This document shows, piece after piece, positions 18,111-27,381 of a DNA stretch of 64,000 nt (position 1 is the first letter of the stretch; every line of letters begins with the position of its first letter). The translations under genes and the position numbers were made by a program. Under the pieces are notes generated by a model that saw nothing but the letters and a program-made list of their open reading frames with translations, was not told the origin of the DNA and ran no database searches. The stretch is from Granulosicoccus sp964390335. Lineage in GTDB: Bacteria > Pseudomonadota > Gammaproteobacteria > Granulosicoccales > Granulosicoccaceae. The stretch is taken from NCBI GenBank assembly GCA_964390335.1, contig CAYMHU010000006.1:90468-154467 (forward strand). The letters are read 5' to 3'.

Positions 18111-18555
18111 CCTCACGCATATACTGCGCGAAATCTTCTCCAAATTTTTCTAATAAAATGCGTTCTTCCGGCACGATTTGAAATCGGGTAATATAAAACA
18201 CAAACAGCGGCAATAATAAAAACGCGGTAATCGAATTAACCCATAGCGCCCATCCACTTAAGCTGATCAGCATTCCAAGATACATAGGGTTGCGAGATAC
18301 ACGGTATAAACCCGAGCGTACTATATAAGATGATGCGTTTGGGTTTAGTGGATTGACTGTGGTTCTGGCCCGAAAGAACGCCAGCACGGATATCAGATCG
18401 ATCGATACCCCAACAACGATTAACGCAATACCAGCGGCTCGAATACCTGGCAATGTTAATGGTAAAGCAAAGGAAGAACGTGCTACTAGCCAAATAAGAA
18501 CGGCAATACACAACGCAATAATGGGTGGCGGAATTTTATTATTGAGTTGGCTCAT
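18094..18555 (-). CDS. isoprenylcysteine carboxyl methyltransferase (ICMT)-like membrane protein
   Basis: A short integral membrane protein of about 153 residues. The C-terminal signature RNPMYLGMLISLSGW followed by VPEERILLEKFGEDF is that of the ICMT/PEMT family, in which a SAM-dependent methyl transfer takes place at the membrane. Bacterial members have diverse or unknown substrates. I chose the ATG giving MSQLNNK; an ATG 21 bases upstream is also possible and neither has a strong ribosome site. Either start overlaps the end of the upstream malic enzyme gene, which suggests translational coupling. Confidence 0.75.
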   Translation of the reverse strand: MSQLNNKIPPPIIALCIAVLIWLVARSSFALPLTLPGIRAAGIALIVVGVSIDLISVLAFFRARTTVNPLNPNASSYIVRSGLYRVSRNPMYLGMLISLSGWALWVNSITAFLLLPLFVFYITRFQIVPEERILLEKFGEDFAQYMREVRRWL

Positions 18556-20827
18556 CTGTTTTAAAATCAATGGCATCCACTGCGGCTATAGCACATAGAT
18601 TAACGATACCACGCACCGTGGTTGATTCTGTTACCACGTGTGCGGGTCTGCGCAGCCCCATCAGAATTGGACCAACCGGCAAGCCATCACTAACGGTTTT
18701 AACCATATTATAAGTGATATTAGCGGCATCCAGATTTGGCATCATGAGTAAGTTTGCGCTGCCATCAAATGCGGCATTCGGGAAAATACGAGCGCGTGTC
18801 GCTTCGGATAAGGCCGCATCTGCATGCATTTCACCCTCTACGGCCAAGTTCGGGTATTTACTTCTGATAATTTCTCGAGCTTCACGCATTTTAACTGCGG
18901 TTTCGTTATTGCGGCTACCAAAATTAGAATGCGACAACAATGCAATTTTTGGCACCATTCCGAATCGCTGCACAATCTTAACCGCCATGCCAGCCGTTTC
19001 CGCAATCTGCTCGGCATCCGGGTTCACCGTTACATGAGTGTCTGTCAAAAACAGCGTACCGGTATTTAGGATCATCAATATCAACGCTGAAATATCGGTT
19101 ACGTCATCACGTATACCAATGATGTCGCACAAATACCGTATGTGTCTGGCATACGCGCCTTGCGTTCCACAGACCATAGCATCGGCTTCGAAATTTCTTA
19201 CCAAAACAGCGCCTAGCGCAGTAGCCCGAGTGCGAATAACGTTTGACGCATACTCCGGCGATACACCAGAGCGCTCCATAATGCGATGATAGGTATCCAC
19301 ATGTTTATCGAAATTAGCATTGTTGACAGGATCCAGAACATCAAAGCCTTCACCAATTTTTAAGCGCAAACCGAGTTTTGCAATATTGTCTTCAATGACT
19401 TCATGTCGCCCTATTAACAACGGTCGACAGATCGCATCATCCACCAAAATTTGAACTGCATTCAACACTCGCTGAGATTCACCCTCGGCGAGCACGACCT
19501 TTTGCAAATTCGCCTGAGCTTGCTCAAACACAGGCTTCATAACCAAACCTGAGCGGAATACAAATTCATTCAATTTATGATTATAAGAGTCGAAGTCTTT
19601 TATGGGTCTGGCTGCAACGCCACTGTCCATGGCCGCTTTCGCCACAGCGGGTGGAATTTCAGTCATCAACCTGGGGTCGAATGGTTTGGGTATTAAATAC
19701 TCGCGACCAAATCGAAAAGGTTGTCCGCCATAGGCAGCCGATACAACGTCGGATGCTTCCTTGGTAGCGATGTTGGCAATTGCTTCTACGCAGGCCGCCT
19801 GCATATGTTCATTAATTTCTGTTGCACCAACATCGAGGGCCCCTCGAAATAAAAACGGGAAACACAGCACATTGTTTACTTGATTCGGGAAGTCGGACCG
19901 ACCTGTGGCTATGACCGCATCATCACGTACTTTGTACACTTCTTCAGGATTGATTTCGGGGTCCGGGTTAGCGAGAGCAAGAATAAACGGATTAGAAGCC
20001 ATACGCGCCACTTGCGCGCCCGATAGAACATTGGGTGCTGACAACCCAAGAAAAACATCAGCATTATCTATAACGTCGTCTAAAACCCTGGCATCTGTTT
20101 TCCGTGCGTAAATCGCTTGATACTGATCTACAGGTTCTTCACGATCAGCATGTATAACGCCATTGATATCACAAACGGTGATGTTCTCTTTTTTCAACCC
20201 CATAAAAACCAGCAGATTCAAACACGCCAAAGCTGCCGCTCCAGCGCCTGAGACCACTATCTTCACATCACTTAGCTCTTTCTGAACAAGACGCAAACCG
20301 TTGCGAATAGCCGCCGCTACCACAATAGCTGTTCCATGTTGATCATCATGAAAAACTGGAATGTTCATGCGCTCACGTAGCCTGCGCTCAATCTCAAAAC
20401 ACTCAGGTGCTTTGATGTCTTCAAGGTTTATTCCGCCAAAGGTTGGCTCCATTAGCGCCACTGCATCAACAAATCGATCAACGTCGGTGGTGTCCAGCTC
20501 AATGTCGAACACATCTACATTGGCAAACTTCTTAAACAGAACTGCTTTACCTTCCATAACAGGTTTGGAAGCCATTGCGCCAATGGATCCCAAACCCAGC
20601 ACAGCTGTTCCGTTAGTGATTACTGCAACAAGATTTGCACGAGCAGTGAGCTCGGCTGACTGCATAGGATCATCAGCTATTGCACGACACGCAGCCGCAA
20701 CACCCGGTGAGTAGGCCAATGACAAATCGCGCTGGTTGACCATGTTCTTAGTCGCACTGATTTCCAGTTTTCCTGGAATCGGGTACCGATGATAATCCAG
20801 TGCGTCTTTGTCGAATTTTTCAGTCAT
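18539..20827 (-). CDS. maeB: NADP-type malic enzyme with phosphotransacetylase-like domain
   Basis: A 762-residue MaeB-type enzyme, the usual length for the fusion form. Residues 1-430 are the malic enzyme (YSPGVAAACRAIADDP, VFHDDQHGTAIVVAAA, VVSGAGAAALACL, LALANPDPEI), which decarboxylates malate to pyruvate with NADP. Residues from about 430 form a phosphate acetyl/butyryltransferase-like domain (VLAEGESQRVL), thought to be regulatory and acetyl-CoA responsive in this family. It supplies NADPH and pyruvate. Confidence 0.92.
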   Translation of the reverse strand: MTEKFDKDALDYHRYPIPGKLEISATKNMVNQRDLSLAYSPGVAAACRAIADDPMQSAELTARANLVAVITNGTAVLGLGSIGAMASKPVMEGKAVLFKKFANVDVFDIELDTTDVDRFVDAVALMEPTFGGINLEDIKAPECFEIERRLRERMNIPVFHDDQHGTAIVVAAAIRNGLRLVQKELSDVKIVVSGAGAAALACLNLLVFMGLKKENITVCDINGVIHADREEPVDQYQAIYARKTDARVLDDVIDNADVFLGLSAPNVLSGAQVARMASNPFILALANPDPEINPEEVYKVRDDAVIATGRSDFPNQVNNVLCFPFLFRGALDVGATEINEHMQAACVEAIANIATKEASDVVSAAYGGQPFRFGREYLIPKPFDPRLMTEIPPAVAKAAMDSGVAARPIKDFDSYNHKLNEFVFRSGLVMKPVFEQAQANLQKVVLAEGESQRVLNAVQILVDDAICRPLLIGRHEVIEDNIAKLGLRLKIGEGFDVLDPVNNANFDKHVDTYHRIMERSGVSPEYASNVIRTRATALGAVLVRNFEADAMVCGTQGAYARHIRYLCDIIGIRDDVTDISALILMILNTGTLFLTDTHVTVNPDAEQIAETAGMAVKIVQRFGMVPKIALLSHSNFGSRNNETAVKMREAREIIRSKYPNLAVEGEMHADAALSEATRARIFPNAAFDGSANLLMMPNLDAANITYNMVKTVSDGLPVGPILMGLRRPAHVVTESTTVRGIVNLCAIAAVDAIDFKTDEPTQ

Positions 20828-20871
20828 TGGTTTAACGATCTATGTTGACAAGTTATGTTGCGAAAAAAGTT

Positions 20872-22566
20872 TTACGTTGTTGGTGCCAGTAAGTTATCAG
20901 TTACTGACCGGTTAAACGCACTGCATACCGCGATGAGCGATGCCGATACAATATTGCTATGTAATGCGGCGCCATATCGGGTTTCACCCTTGCCGGCCTG
21001 AATTTCAAAGTAACAAGCACTTAGTGCATCTGCACCCGCACCTGTTGCATGCTGATGATAATCAACAACGCGAAAATCCACGCCAAACGTGTGGCTAAGC
21101 GCTTGCACAAATGCGTCGACCGGACCGTTACCTTGCCCTGATATTTGCATTTCCTTACCGGCATACACGATATCGGCCTCTAGATAGCGTATCGAATCAT
21201 CATTTTCATCAGCAGTGCTGGTGTGTTTAACAAAGCGTAGCGGCTCCGTTGCATCTAAAAACGTATGTTGAAACGCTTCTTTGATGGCGGCTGAATCAAC
21301 CTCTTTACCTGTCGTTTCACTTATTTGCTGCACGACTTTACTAAATTCAATTTGTAGCCGACGCGGTAGCTCCAATCCGTGATCACGCTCCATGATAAAC
21401 GCAACACCACCTTTACCTGATTGACTGTTGACTCGTATAACAGCTTCGTAAGTTCGGCCTAGATCCGCAGGGTCTATGGGTAAGTACGGAACCTCCCAAG
21501 CCAATGAATTACTGGCGCGCATTGCGGCAAATCCTTTTTTAATCGCATCCTGATGTGAACCTGAAAACGCAGTAAACACCAGTTCACCAGCATATGGATG
21601 ACGAGGGTGTACCGGCAGTTGGTTGCAGTACTCAACCGTTCGCATAACATCGTAGATATCGGAGAAATCAAGATTAGGCTGCACACCCTGCGTAAACATA
21701 TTCAATGCCAAGGTAACAATGTCTACGTTACCTGTACGTTCGCCATTTCCGAATAACGTACCTTCAACTCGGTCACCACCTGCCATTAATGCAAGCTCTG
21801 TTGCAGCAACAGCGCAGCCACGATCGTTATGCGGATGCAAACTAACGGTTATGCAATCACGATTAGCAACATGACGACAAAACCATTCAATTTGATCGGC
21901 ATGGATATTCGGTGTAGACATTTCCACCGTGGCAGGTAAGTTCAGGATGGTTTTATTTTGAGGTGTTGGCTGCCAGACTTCATTGACTGCGTCGCACACC
22001 TCTACAGCGTAGTCGAGCTCGGTACCAGTGAAACTCTCGGGAGAATATTGAAACTGCCATTGAGTGTCCGGGTACTTAGCGGCACACTCAGCCACAATTT
22101 TTGCACCATCAACCGCAATCTTTTTAATGCCGTCTTTATCTTCATTAAACACAACGCGTCGTTGCAAGGTTGATGTTGAATTGTATAAATGCAGAATAAC
22201 GCTTGGCGCACCGGCAACCGCTTCAAATGTTCGCTCAATCAGTTCACGACGCGCCTGGGTCAATACCTGCAGCGTAACGCCCTCTGGTATTAAATTTTGA
22301 TCTATTAGCGCGCGAACAAAATCAAAATCGGTTTGTGATGCAGCCGGAAAACCAACTTCAATTTCTTTAAAACCTATAGCCAGAAGCAATTTAAACAGGC
22401 GCATTTTACGCTCTGTTCCCATTGGCTCGATTAGCGCCTGGTTGCCATCGCGTAAATCAACACTGCACCAGATGGGCGGCGTTGTAATCACTTTAGACGG
22501 CCATTGTCGATCAGGCAAATCAACAGGCCGGTAGGCAGGATACTTTGTAGTAGGGTCAATTTTCAT
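20872..22566 (-). CDS. leuA: 2-isopropylmalate synthase
   Basis: A 564-residue enzyme of the longer LeuA type. I placed the start at the ATG of MKIDPTTKYPAYRP because this matches the family N-terminus; the open frame runs 77 codons further upstream without homology. VDLRDGNQAL is the divalent metal-binding DRE-TIM motif, HPHNDRGCAVA holds the metal His residues, and GNGERTGNVDIVT is the G-E-R-T motif. The last 130 residues are the leucine-binding regulatory domain. It condenses acetyl-CoA with 2-oxoisovalerate in the first committed step of leucine synthesis. No leuB, leuC or leuD is adjacent. Confidence 0.92.
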   Translation of the reverse strand: MKIDPTTKYPAYRPVDLPDRQWPSKVITTPPIWCSVDLRDGNQALIEPMGTERKMRLFKLLLAIGFKEIEVGFPAASQTDFDFVRALIDQNLIPEGVTLQVLTQARRELIERTFEAVAGAPSVILHLYNSTSTLQRRVVFNEDKDGIKKIAVDGAKIVAECAAKYPDTQWQFQYSPESFTGTELDYAVEVCDAVNEVWQPTPQNKTILNLPATVEMSTPNIHADQIEWFCRHVANRDCITVSLHPHNDRGCAVAATELALMAGGDRVEGTLFGNGERTGNVDIVTLALNMFTQGVQPNLDFSDIYDVMRTVEYCNQLPVHPRHPYAGELVFTAFSGSHQDAIKKGFAAMRASNSLAWEVPYLPIDPADLGRTYEAVIRVNSQSGKGGVAFIMERDHGLELPRRLQIEFSKVVQQISETTGKEVDSAAIKEAFQHTFLDATEPLRFVKHTSTADENDDSIRYLEADIVYAGKEMQISGQGNGPVDAFVQALSHTFGVDFRVVDYHQHATGAGADALSACYFEIQAGKGETRYGAALHSNIVSASLIAVCSAFNRSVTDNLLAPTT

Positions 22567-22828
22567 AATAATGTACGACTTATCAGTGTTTGGATTGATG
22601 CGAATGTGATGCGCCGGGCTTTGATTGCCCGCTAGGCTGTATACCGGAACGCGCGCGAACGCCCGGCAGCCTGATAAGTCGCGTGAGCGCACAGATTTGC
22701 CAAAACACTGCTGAATTACTGGTCCTGTTAAGGCTATTAGTAATGACGCTTGGAATACTAGAAGCCATGCTGATAACAAAGGCCCTGTTAATAGCAAACG
22801 GAGAATGTAGTTGTTGGGTTAGAGACAT
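22567..22828 (-). promoter_or_regulatory. putative leuA leader region with Leu-rich reading frame and stem structures
   Basis: The 260 bases before leuA contain a perfect 11-base inverted repeat, CGACTTATCAG at 22576-22586 and its complement at 22671-22681, enclosing further stems (CGGGC/GCCCG at 22615-22631, AGGCTG/CAGCCT at 22634-22672). Upstream, the frame in phase with leuA from 22797 starts with TTG and reads MLLTGPLLSAWLLVF, with about ten Leu in the first 24 codons. An ATG at 22828 opens a different frame of 81 codons ending just before leuA. Stems plus Leu codons suggest attenuation, but no T-tract terminator was found. Confidence 0.4.
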
Positions 22829-23071
22829 ACTGATCTCGCTATACCAGTTTTGCGATTCCCGAGCCTTACACTTATAGCTCTGCGGTGTACTTTTTTGTGT
22901 TAAAAACTGGTGTTTTCTAAATGACTTACCCGATTTCGGGGCTTAGGCTAGCAACGAACTCCCGACTCCCATAGCAGGGGCCGGGTTGGTAAGCAAAAGA
23001 AGTGTGGCGAGAGTGATCATATGCCCTAAGACTAACCAGCAAATGCGCTGGGGTCAAGGCCGTTGATAGAG
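22829..23071. other. intergenic region, no gene recognised
   Basis: About 240 bases between the leuA leader and the DUF3820 gene. A small hairpin (CCAGC at 23036-23040 with GCTGG at 23047-23051) could end transcription of the DUF3820 gene, although no T-run follows. The GC-rich stretch 22931-22990 may fold. I could not match it to 6S RNA or any other known RNA. Confidence 0.4.
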
Positions 23072-23311
23072 TTATTCCTCGGGTTCGCTCAACAGAGGAC
23101 GAATCAGTTTTTCCAGCCCATTGGCCTTAATTTCGTAAATTAACGCCAGTCGCTCCCCTAAGCGGCCTTTGGGGAAACCTTGCTGCTTGAACCACACCAC
23201 GTAAGGTTCCGGCAAATCAATGAGCCGTGTGCCTTCAAATTTGCCGAAAGGCATAGGCATGCTGGCAGCCTTTATGACCTCCTCTGACAAAAAATCCAGG
23301 TCGAGACTCAT
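23072..23311 (-). CDS. DUF3820 family protein
   Basis: A 79-residue protein with the family core MPFGKFEGTRLIDLPEPYVVW followed by a lysine- and arginine-rich helix. DUF3820 members are small conserved proteins of unknown function, often annotated as nuclease-associated without direct proof. Its start overlaps the stop of the upstream DMT transporter gene by 4 bases, so the two are probably translated together. Confidence 0.85.
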   Translation of the reverse strand: MSLDLDFLSEEVIKAASMPMPFGKFEGTRLIDLPEPYVVWFKQQGFPKGRLGERLALIYEIKANGLEKLIRPLLSEPEE

Positions 23312-24333
23312 GGCAGTTTCTCTGTTGAGTCAGTCTTTTGCTGCGAACCCGAGCCAGGCTGCCGGTGTCGAGCATCGGGGTCGGCCTCGTTTGGAATGGC
23401 TTGCGGTCCACCCGACATCCGGAAGTTACGGGTTCGCAGCACCGGCTTACTGACCGAAACCATCAACTCACGCCAAATAAACAACAACCCTGAGATCACA
23501 ATAATACCTGCCCCCAGGAAAACATGACTATTAGCTGGTTCATTGAAAATTAGCGTTCCGTACAAAATAGCCCACAGCATTTGACTGTATTGCATGGGCG
23601 CAATGTACTGCGCTTCGCATCGGCGGTAAGCATTTATCATCAACCACTGAGCTAGCACGCTCAGCATGCCAATACCGCACATTTTTAACAGCACATCGCC
23701 TGGCATGGGTTGATAGTAAAACAAGAGCAGAAGCCCACTAACAACCACATTAGCCAGCATGGGATATAGGATTAACGTCACGCTATGCTCGCGCGAACCG
23801 ATTTTCCGGGTTACCACTGAGGTGCATGCACTGAAAAAGGCGGCGGCAAGCGCTGCCACATGCCCTAAAGAGAATTCAACGTCGGTGGGTTGTAGTACTA
23901 CTAAGATGCCAGACAAACCCAAAAGAATAGCAATCCACCGAACAAACTTGACTCGTTCACCCAGAATTGGAATGGATAACAATGTAATGAGGACTGGCGT
24001 TGAAAACAGCAAGGAATACACTTGCGCCATGGGTAAACTGCCAAACGCGTAAAACACGCACATCAGGGCACCTACGGTAAAAAGGCAACGCAACGCAATT
24101 AAGCCCGGCAGATTTGGCCTTAGCGTGCGCTCCTCGGTGCTCAATGCGAGCATGAACACAAACGGAACAAAGCTAAACAGCACAACGAAAAACACAACCT
24201 GAAATACCGGTATACCAGAAATGCTTTTGATTAATGCATCGTGCAAGGAAAACATCGCAAACGCGCACAATGCCAGCCCTACCCCTTTTAAAATGGCGTT
24301 AGTTGGTAAATCTTCTGACGCAGATTGGTTCAT
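23308..24333 (-). CDS. EamA/DMT superfamily transporter
   Basis: A membrane protein of about 341 residues from the ATG giving MNQSASEDLP; the open frame extends further upstream, but that part is polar and unlike the family. Ten hydrophobic segments in two EamA repeats can be traced (for example VGLALCAFAMFSLHDALIK and the second repeat starting near GHVAALAAAFFSACTSVVTR). Such proteins export or import small metabolites; the substrate is unknown. The C-terminal 45 residues are polar and low in complexity. It is divergent from the small membrane protein gene. Confidence 0.82.
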   Translation of the reverse strand: MNQSASEDLPTNAILKGVGLALCAFAMFSLHDALIKSISGIPVFQVVFFVVLFSFVPFVFMLALSTEERTLRPNLPGLIALRCLFTVGALMCVFYAFGSLPMAQVYSLLFSTPVLITLLSIPILGERVKFVRWIAILLGLSGILVVLQPTDVEFSLGHVAALAAAFFSACTSVVTRKIGSREHSVTLILYPMLANVVVSGLLLLFYYQPMPGDVLLKMCGIGMLSVLAQWLMINAYRRCEAQYIAPMQYSQMLWAILYGTLIFNEPANSHVFLGAGIIVISGLLFIWRELMVSVSKPVLRTRNFRMSGGPQAIPNEADPDARHRQPGSGSQQKTDSTEKLP

Positions 24334-24394
24334 TGGGTGCGGTGTTTTCGTTATAGTGGTAGCTCGACTCTCGGAATGAGGCATTAGACAACAC

Positions 24395-24667
24395 ATGCGG
24401 TTACTAGCTCCACTTATTATTGCACTTTTTGGCGGCTCAATCGGCCTGGCAGTCAATTACTTTTTTAAGAAAAGCTGGTTAGCCTACCCGGTTGCCGCCA
24501 TTATCGGTGCGGTGTCAGCATTCGCAGGGTTAGTTGTAAGAGATGCGTTTGATATTGTTATAACAAACGATCAGTTGTTTGATGCATTAATTGCGGCACT
24601 GCTGAGTGCGCTGCTGGTGAGTTTAATTGCCCACATCATTACCAGTGTGGTTAAACAACCGTGGTAG
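24395..24667 (+). CDS. small membrane protein, unknown function
   Basis: A 90-residue protein with three likely transmembrane helices (LLAPLIIALFGGSIGLAVNY, YPVAAIIGAVSAFAGLVV, LIAALLSALLVSLIAHIITS). No family is recognised. It is divergent from the DMT transporter, 61 bases away, and convergent with the receiver-domain gene. Confidence 0.55.
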   Translation: MRLLAPLIIALFGGSIGLAVNYFFKKSWLAYPVAAIIGAVSAFAGLVVRDAFDIVITNDQLFDALIAALLSALLVSLIAHIITSVVKQPW

Positions 24668-24681
24668 AGCAGAAATGATTA

Positions 24682-25164
24682 CTAAACGCTTAACGCGACC
24701 GGGGACTCAGTTTCATACGCCCCAAACAATTCGTTTAAACGCGCGACAAGGTATCGCAAACTAACCGGTTTTTCCAGACTTTCAAAATCGGCGCGATTTA
24801 AATCAGCGTCAGGCATTGCAGGCATATTTTCGGAGGTGATTAAAAACATTTTCGGCACATCCAGATAGATATCCCGGCTGAAATGGGCAGACACCGTCGC
24901 AAACAGTTGCTCGCCCGTCATACTGCTAAGTTCCTTATCTGCAATCAAAACATCGTAGTGCGTTTCTCGCATTTTCTCCAGCGCAACCTCACCGTTCAAC
25001 GCGGTATCAACCTCGTATCCGTTGCGGTCCAACGACAGCTTCATGACCCGTAATATATGTGCTTGAGAATCAACCAGTAGAATGCGCTTCATGCACTGGC
25101 TGGACAACGCAGCCCTACTATTGTTACTGGAATTAATGTCAGAATGTTTTGGCAGCGCGCTCAT
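24682..25164 (-). CDS. single-domain response regulator
   Basis: A 160-residue protein made of one receiver domain after a polar 24-residue lead; a second ATG at residue 25 (MKRILLVDSQ) may be the true start. The phosphoacceptor Asp lies in DVLIADKELS and the conserved Lys in SLEKPVSLRYL. The acidic pocket is reduced to one Asp (LLVDSQ instead of VDDD/VDDE), which could alter Mg2+ binding. There is no output domain and no adjacent histidine kinase. Confidence 0.8.
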   Translation of the reverse strand: MSALPKHSDINSSNNSRAALSSQCMKRILLVDSQAHILRVMKLSLDRNGYEVDTALNGEVALEKMRETHYDVLIADKELSSMTGEQLFATVSAHFSRDIYLDVPKMFLITSENMPAMPDADLNRADFESLEKPVSLRYLVARLNELFGAYETESPVALSV

Positions 25165-25340
25165 TGTGTTTAAAATCTATCCATACATCTTAAATTTGAA
25201 GTCCAACGTTGGTATCGGTAGAAATCAGCCTAACTTGGCTCAAAATTGGTTTGGCTGAACAATCGGTCACAAGATGGCAGCGATCACTGTGAACTTCATC
25301 GCACGATATTCTTATCGCGGATAGGCTTCGGAGCAACAAA

Positions 25341-26030
25341 ATGACACTTATCGTCCTAGTCAGACACGGACAGGCATCTGCCGGCACTGAAAACTACGAT
25401 CAGCTTTCGGACGTCGGGCAAAAACAGGCTGCGTTATTGGGCGCACACTGGCACGCAGATCAATTCAAGCCGGTAGCAGCTTTCAGCGGTACATTACAAC
25501 GTCAACAACACACAGCTGAACTGGCGCTTAATAAAGCTAATTTAAACCTGAACACAAATACACTTGCCGATCTGGATGAATACGATCACAACAAAATAGA
25601 TGCTTTATTCGCAAACGGTGTGAGTAGTGTGGGAGCTCAAGCGCTAAGCTTTGAACAGTACGCCAATATTATGCATAACTGGCGTAACGCCAAACATTCC
25701 GAGCTAGACGGCACGATGACCTGGCAAGAATTTTCAGAACGCGGCTGGGATGCAATTCAACACCAAGCCAGGCAATTCACTTCAAGCGAAGCAACTAGCA
25801 ACGCAAGCGATACACCCATCGTGTTTTTTACGTCTGCCGGCGTTATTGCATCGGTGCTGATGCATGCAATGAACCTGACTTTTGATCGAGCTCTGGATGC
25901 AATGTGGCACACACGCAATGCATCGTTAACCACATTCAGGTATCACCCGGAACGAACTCGCTTGTTGGAATACAACAGTATTTCGCATTTAAGTGTTGCG
26001 TACGATAAATCGCTTATTACGCATATCTGA
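25341..26030 (+). CDS. histidine phosphatase superfamily protein
   Basis: A 229-residue phosphoglycerate-mutase-like phosphatase. VLVRHGQAS near residue 5 carries the catalytic His of the RHG motif, and FTSAGVIASVL near residue 163 replaces the usual VSHGG-type second His region, so the second catalytic His is not where expected. The substrate is unknown. The gene stands alone between minus-strand genes. Confidence 0.8.
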   Translation: MTLIVLVRHGQASAGTENYDQLSDVGQKQAALLGAHWHADQFKPVAAFSGTLQRQQHTAELALNKANLNLNTNTLADLDEYDHNKIDALFANGVSSVGAQALSFEQYANIMHNWRNAKHSELDGTMTWQEFSERGWDAIQHQARQFTSSEATSNASDTPIVFFTSAGVIASVLMHAMNLTFDRALDAMWHTRNASLTTFRYHPERTRLLEYNSISHLSVAYDKSLITHI

Positions 26031-26084
26031 CTTAATACGCAACTAAATACGTCACTAATTGTGCGGTTGGATGCTGAATTGCAG

Positions 26085-27194
26085 TTAGGCCACGCTCTGC
26101 TTACCAGCAGCTGTTAATCGTTTAAATGCCACACCGGCATCATCAAACAAATAACAATTCTCTGTTAATACATTAATTTGCACATTGTCGCCGCTTTGCG
26201 TTGCATCGAGCCCGGCACGCTGTACCACAAAGTTATCAATTCCAGCACATTGTCCGTATAAATAAGTGCTGCCACCGAGCCGCTCGGCTACATCAACCTG
26301 CAGTGGTAGCGAGAAATCACCTACATCATTACCAAGCTCTTCTGGGCGCATACCCAGAGTCACTTTGCTACCGACAGTACCGTGCGCGGCATTAACCGGT
26401 ATGGAAACTGAAGTACCGTTGACATCAATGACTGCATTGTTACTGTTTGCTTCCACCAAGGTTGTTTCTACAAAATTCATTCTTGGTGAGCCAATAAAGC
26501 CTGCAACAAATAAGTTGTCAGGATGATGATAAAGCTCTAACGGTGAACCCACTTGCTCAACTAGACCATCGCGTAGCACAACAATTTTATCTGCCATTGT
26601 CATGGCTTCTACTTGATCGTGAGTAACATAAATCATGGTGGCACCAAGCTGTTTATGCAAACGTGCAATTTGCAGTCGCATCTCTACACGTAGCTCGGCA
26701 TCCAGATTGGATAAAGGCTCATCGAATAAGAACACGTCTGGATCGCGGACGATGGCGCGACCTATGGCAACCCGTTGTCGTTGTCCACCGGACATGCTGC
26801 GAGGTTTACGATCGAGTAGATTCTCAAGTTGCAGCGTTTTGGCTGCCTGCATGACTTTATCGTTGATGACTTGCTTGTCAACGCCATTCATACGCAAACC
26901 GAAACCCATGTTCTCGGCAACCGTCATATGGGGATACAAAGCATAAGATTGAAATACCATAGCGATGCCACGATCAACTGCGGCTACATCGGTAACATCT
27001 CTGTCTTTGATATGCACTTCGCCTTCGCTTAATTCCTCCAAGCCTGCAATCATGCGTAGCAAGGTGGATTTTCCGCACCCGGAAGGTCCGACAAAAACGA
27101 TAAATTCTCCACTATCGAGCTTGAGGTCGATACCGTGGATGACGGCGACATTGCCAAAACGTTTAACCGCTTTCTTAAACTCTACATTTGCCAT
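26085..27194 (-). CDS. sugar ABC transporter ATP-binding protein (MalK/UgpC type)
   Basis: A 369-residue ATPase with Walker A GPSGCGKST, signature MSGGQRQRVAIGRA, Walker B VFLFDEPLSNLD and switch His in YVTHDQVEAM. The C-terminal 130 residues are the TOBE/MalK-type regulatory domain. It energises CUT1-family sugar import, and the matching permeases and binding protein are encoded in the plus-strand run on the other side of the shared promoter region. Divergent placement of the ATPase suggests it may also serve other importers. Confidence 0.9.
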   Translation of the reverse strand: MANVEFKKAVKRFGNVAVIHGIDLKLDSGEFIVFVGPSGCGKSTLLRMIAGLEELSEGEVHIKDRDVTDVAAVDRGIAMVFQSYALYPHMTVAENMGFGLRMNGVDKQVINDKVMQAAKTLQLENLLDRKPRSMSGGQRQRVAIGRAIVRDPDVFLFDEPLSNLDAELRVEMRLQIARLHKQLGATMIYVTHDQVEAMTMADKIVVLRDGLVEQVGSPLELYHHPDNLFVAGFIGSPRMNFVETTLVEANSNNAVIDVNGTSVSIPVNAAHGTVGSKVTLGMRPEELGNDVGDFSLPLQVDVAERLGGSTYLYGQCAGIDNFVVQRAGLDATQSGDNVQINVLTENCYLFDDAGVAFKRLTAAGKQSVA

Positions 27195-27274
27195 CTGATC
27201 GATTCTTCTATTAGTGTTGGTAATCGGTGCCTGATTATCAGCAGATCATTATTTGGTATGCAATTGTAAGTGTG

Positions 27275-27304
27275 TTGACAGTAATTGCGCAGGGCTTTTA
27301 TACT
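27275..27304 (+). promoter_or_regulatory. sigma-70 promoter of the galactoside operon
   Basis: TTGACA at 27275-27280, an 18-base spacer and TATACT at 27299-27304 give a near-consensus promoter 78 bases before the alpha-galactosidase start. A GCAATT/AATTGC inverted repeat (27260-27265 and 27283-27288) brackets the -35 box and could be a repressor site. Confidence 0.7.
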
Positions 27305-27381
27305 TTTCCCCATTGCCTTATTGTTTCACCCTATTCAAATAAGTGCAATTAACATCTGCATTTTAAAGGTTCCCGCGCTCG

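Noticed and set aside
22829..23071. Possible 6S RNA or other structured RNA between leuA and the DUF3820 gene
   Set aside because: A few stretches looked familiar, but I could not build the long closing stem and central bubble of 6S RNA.
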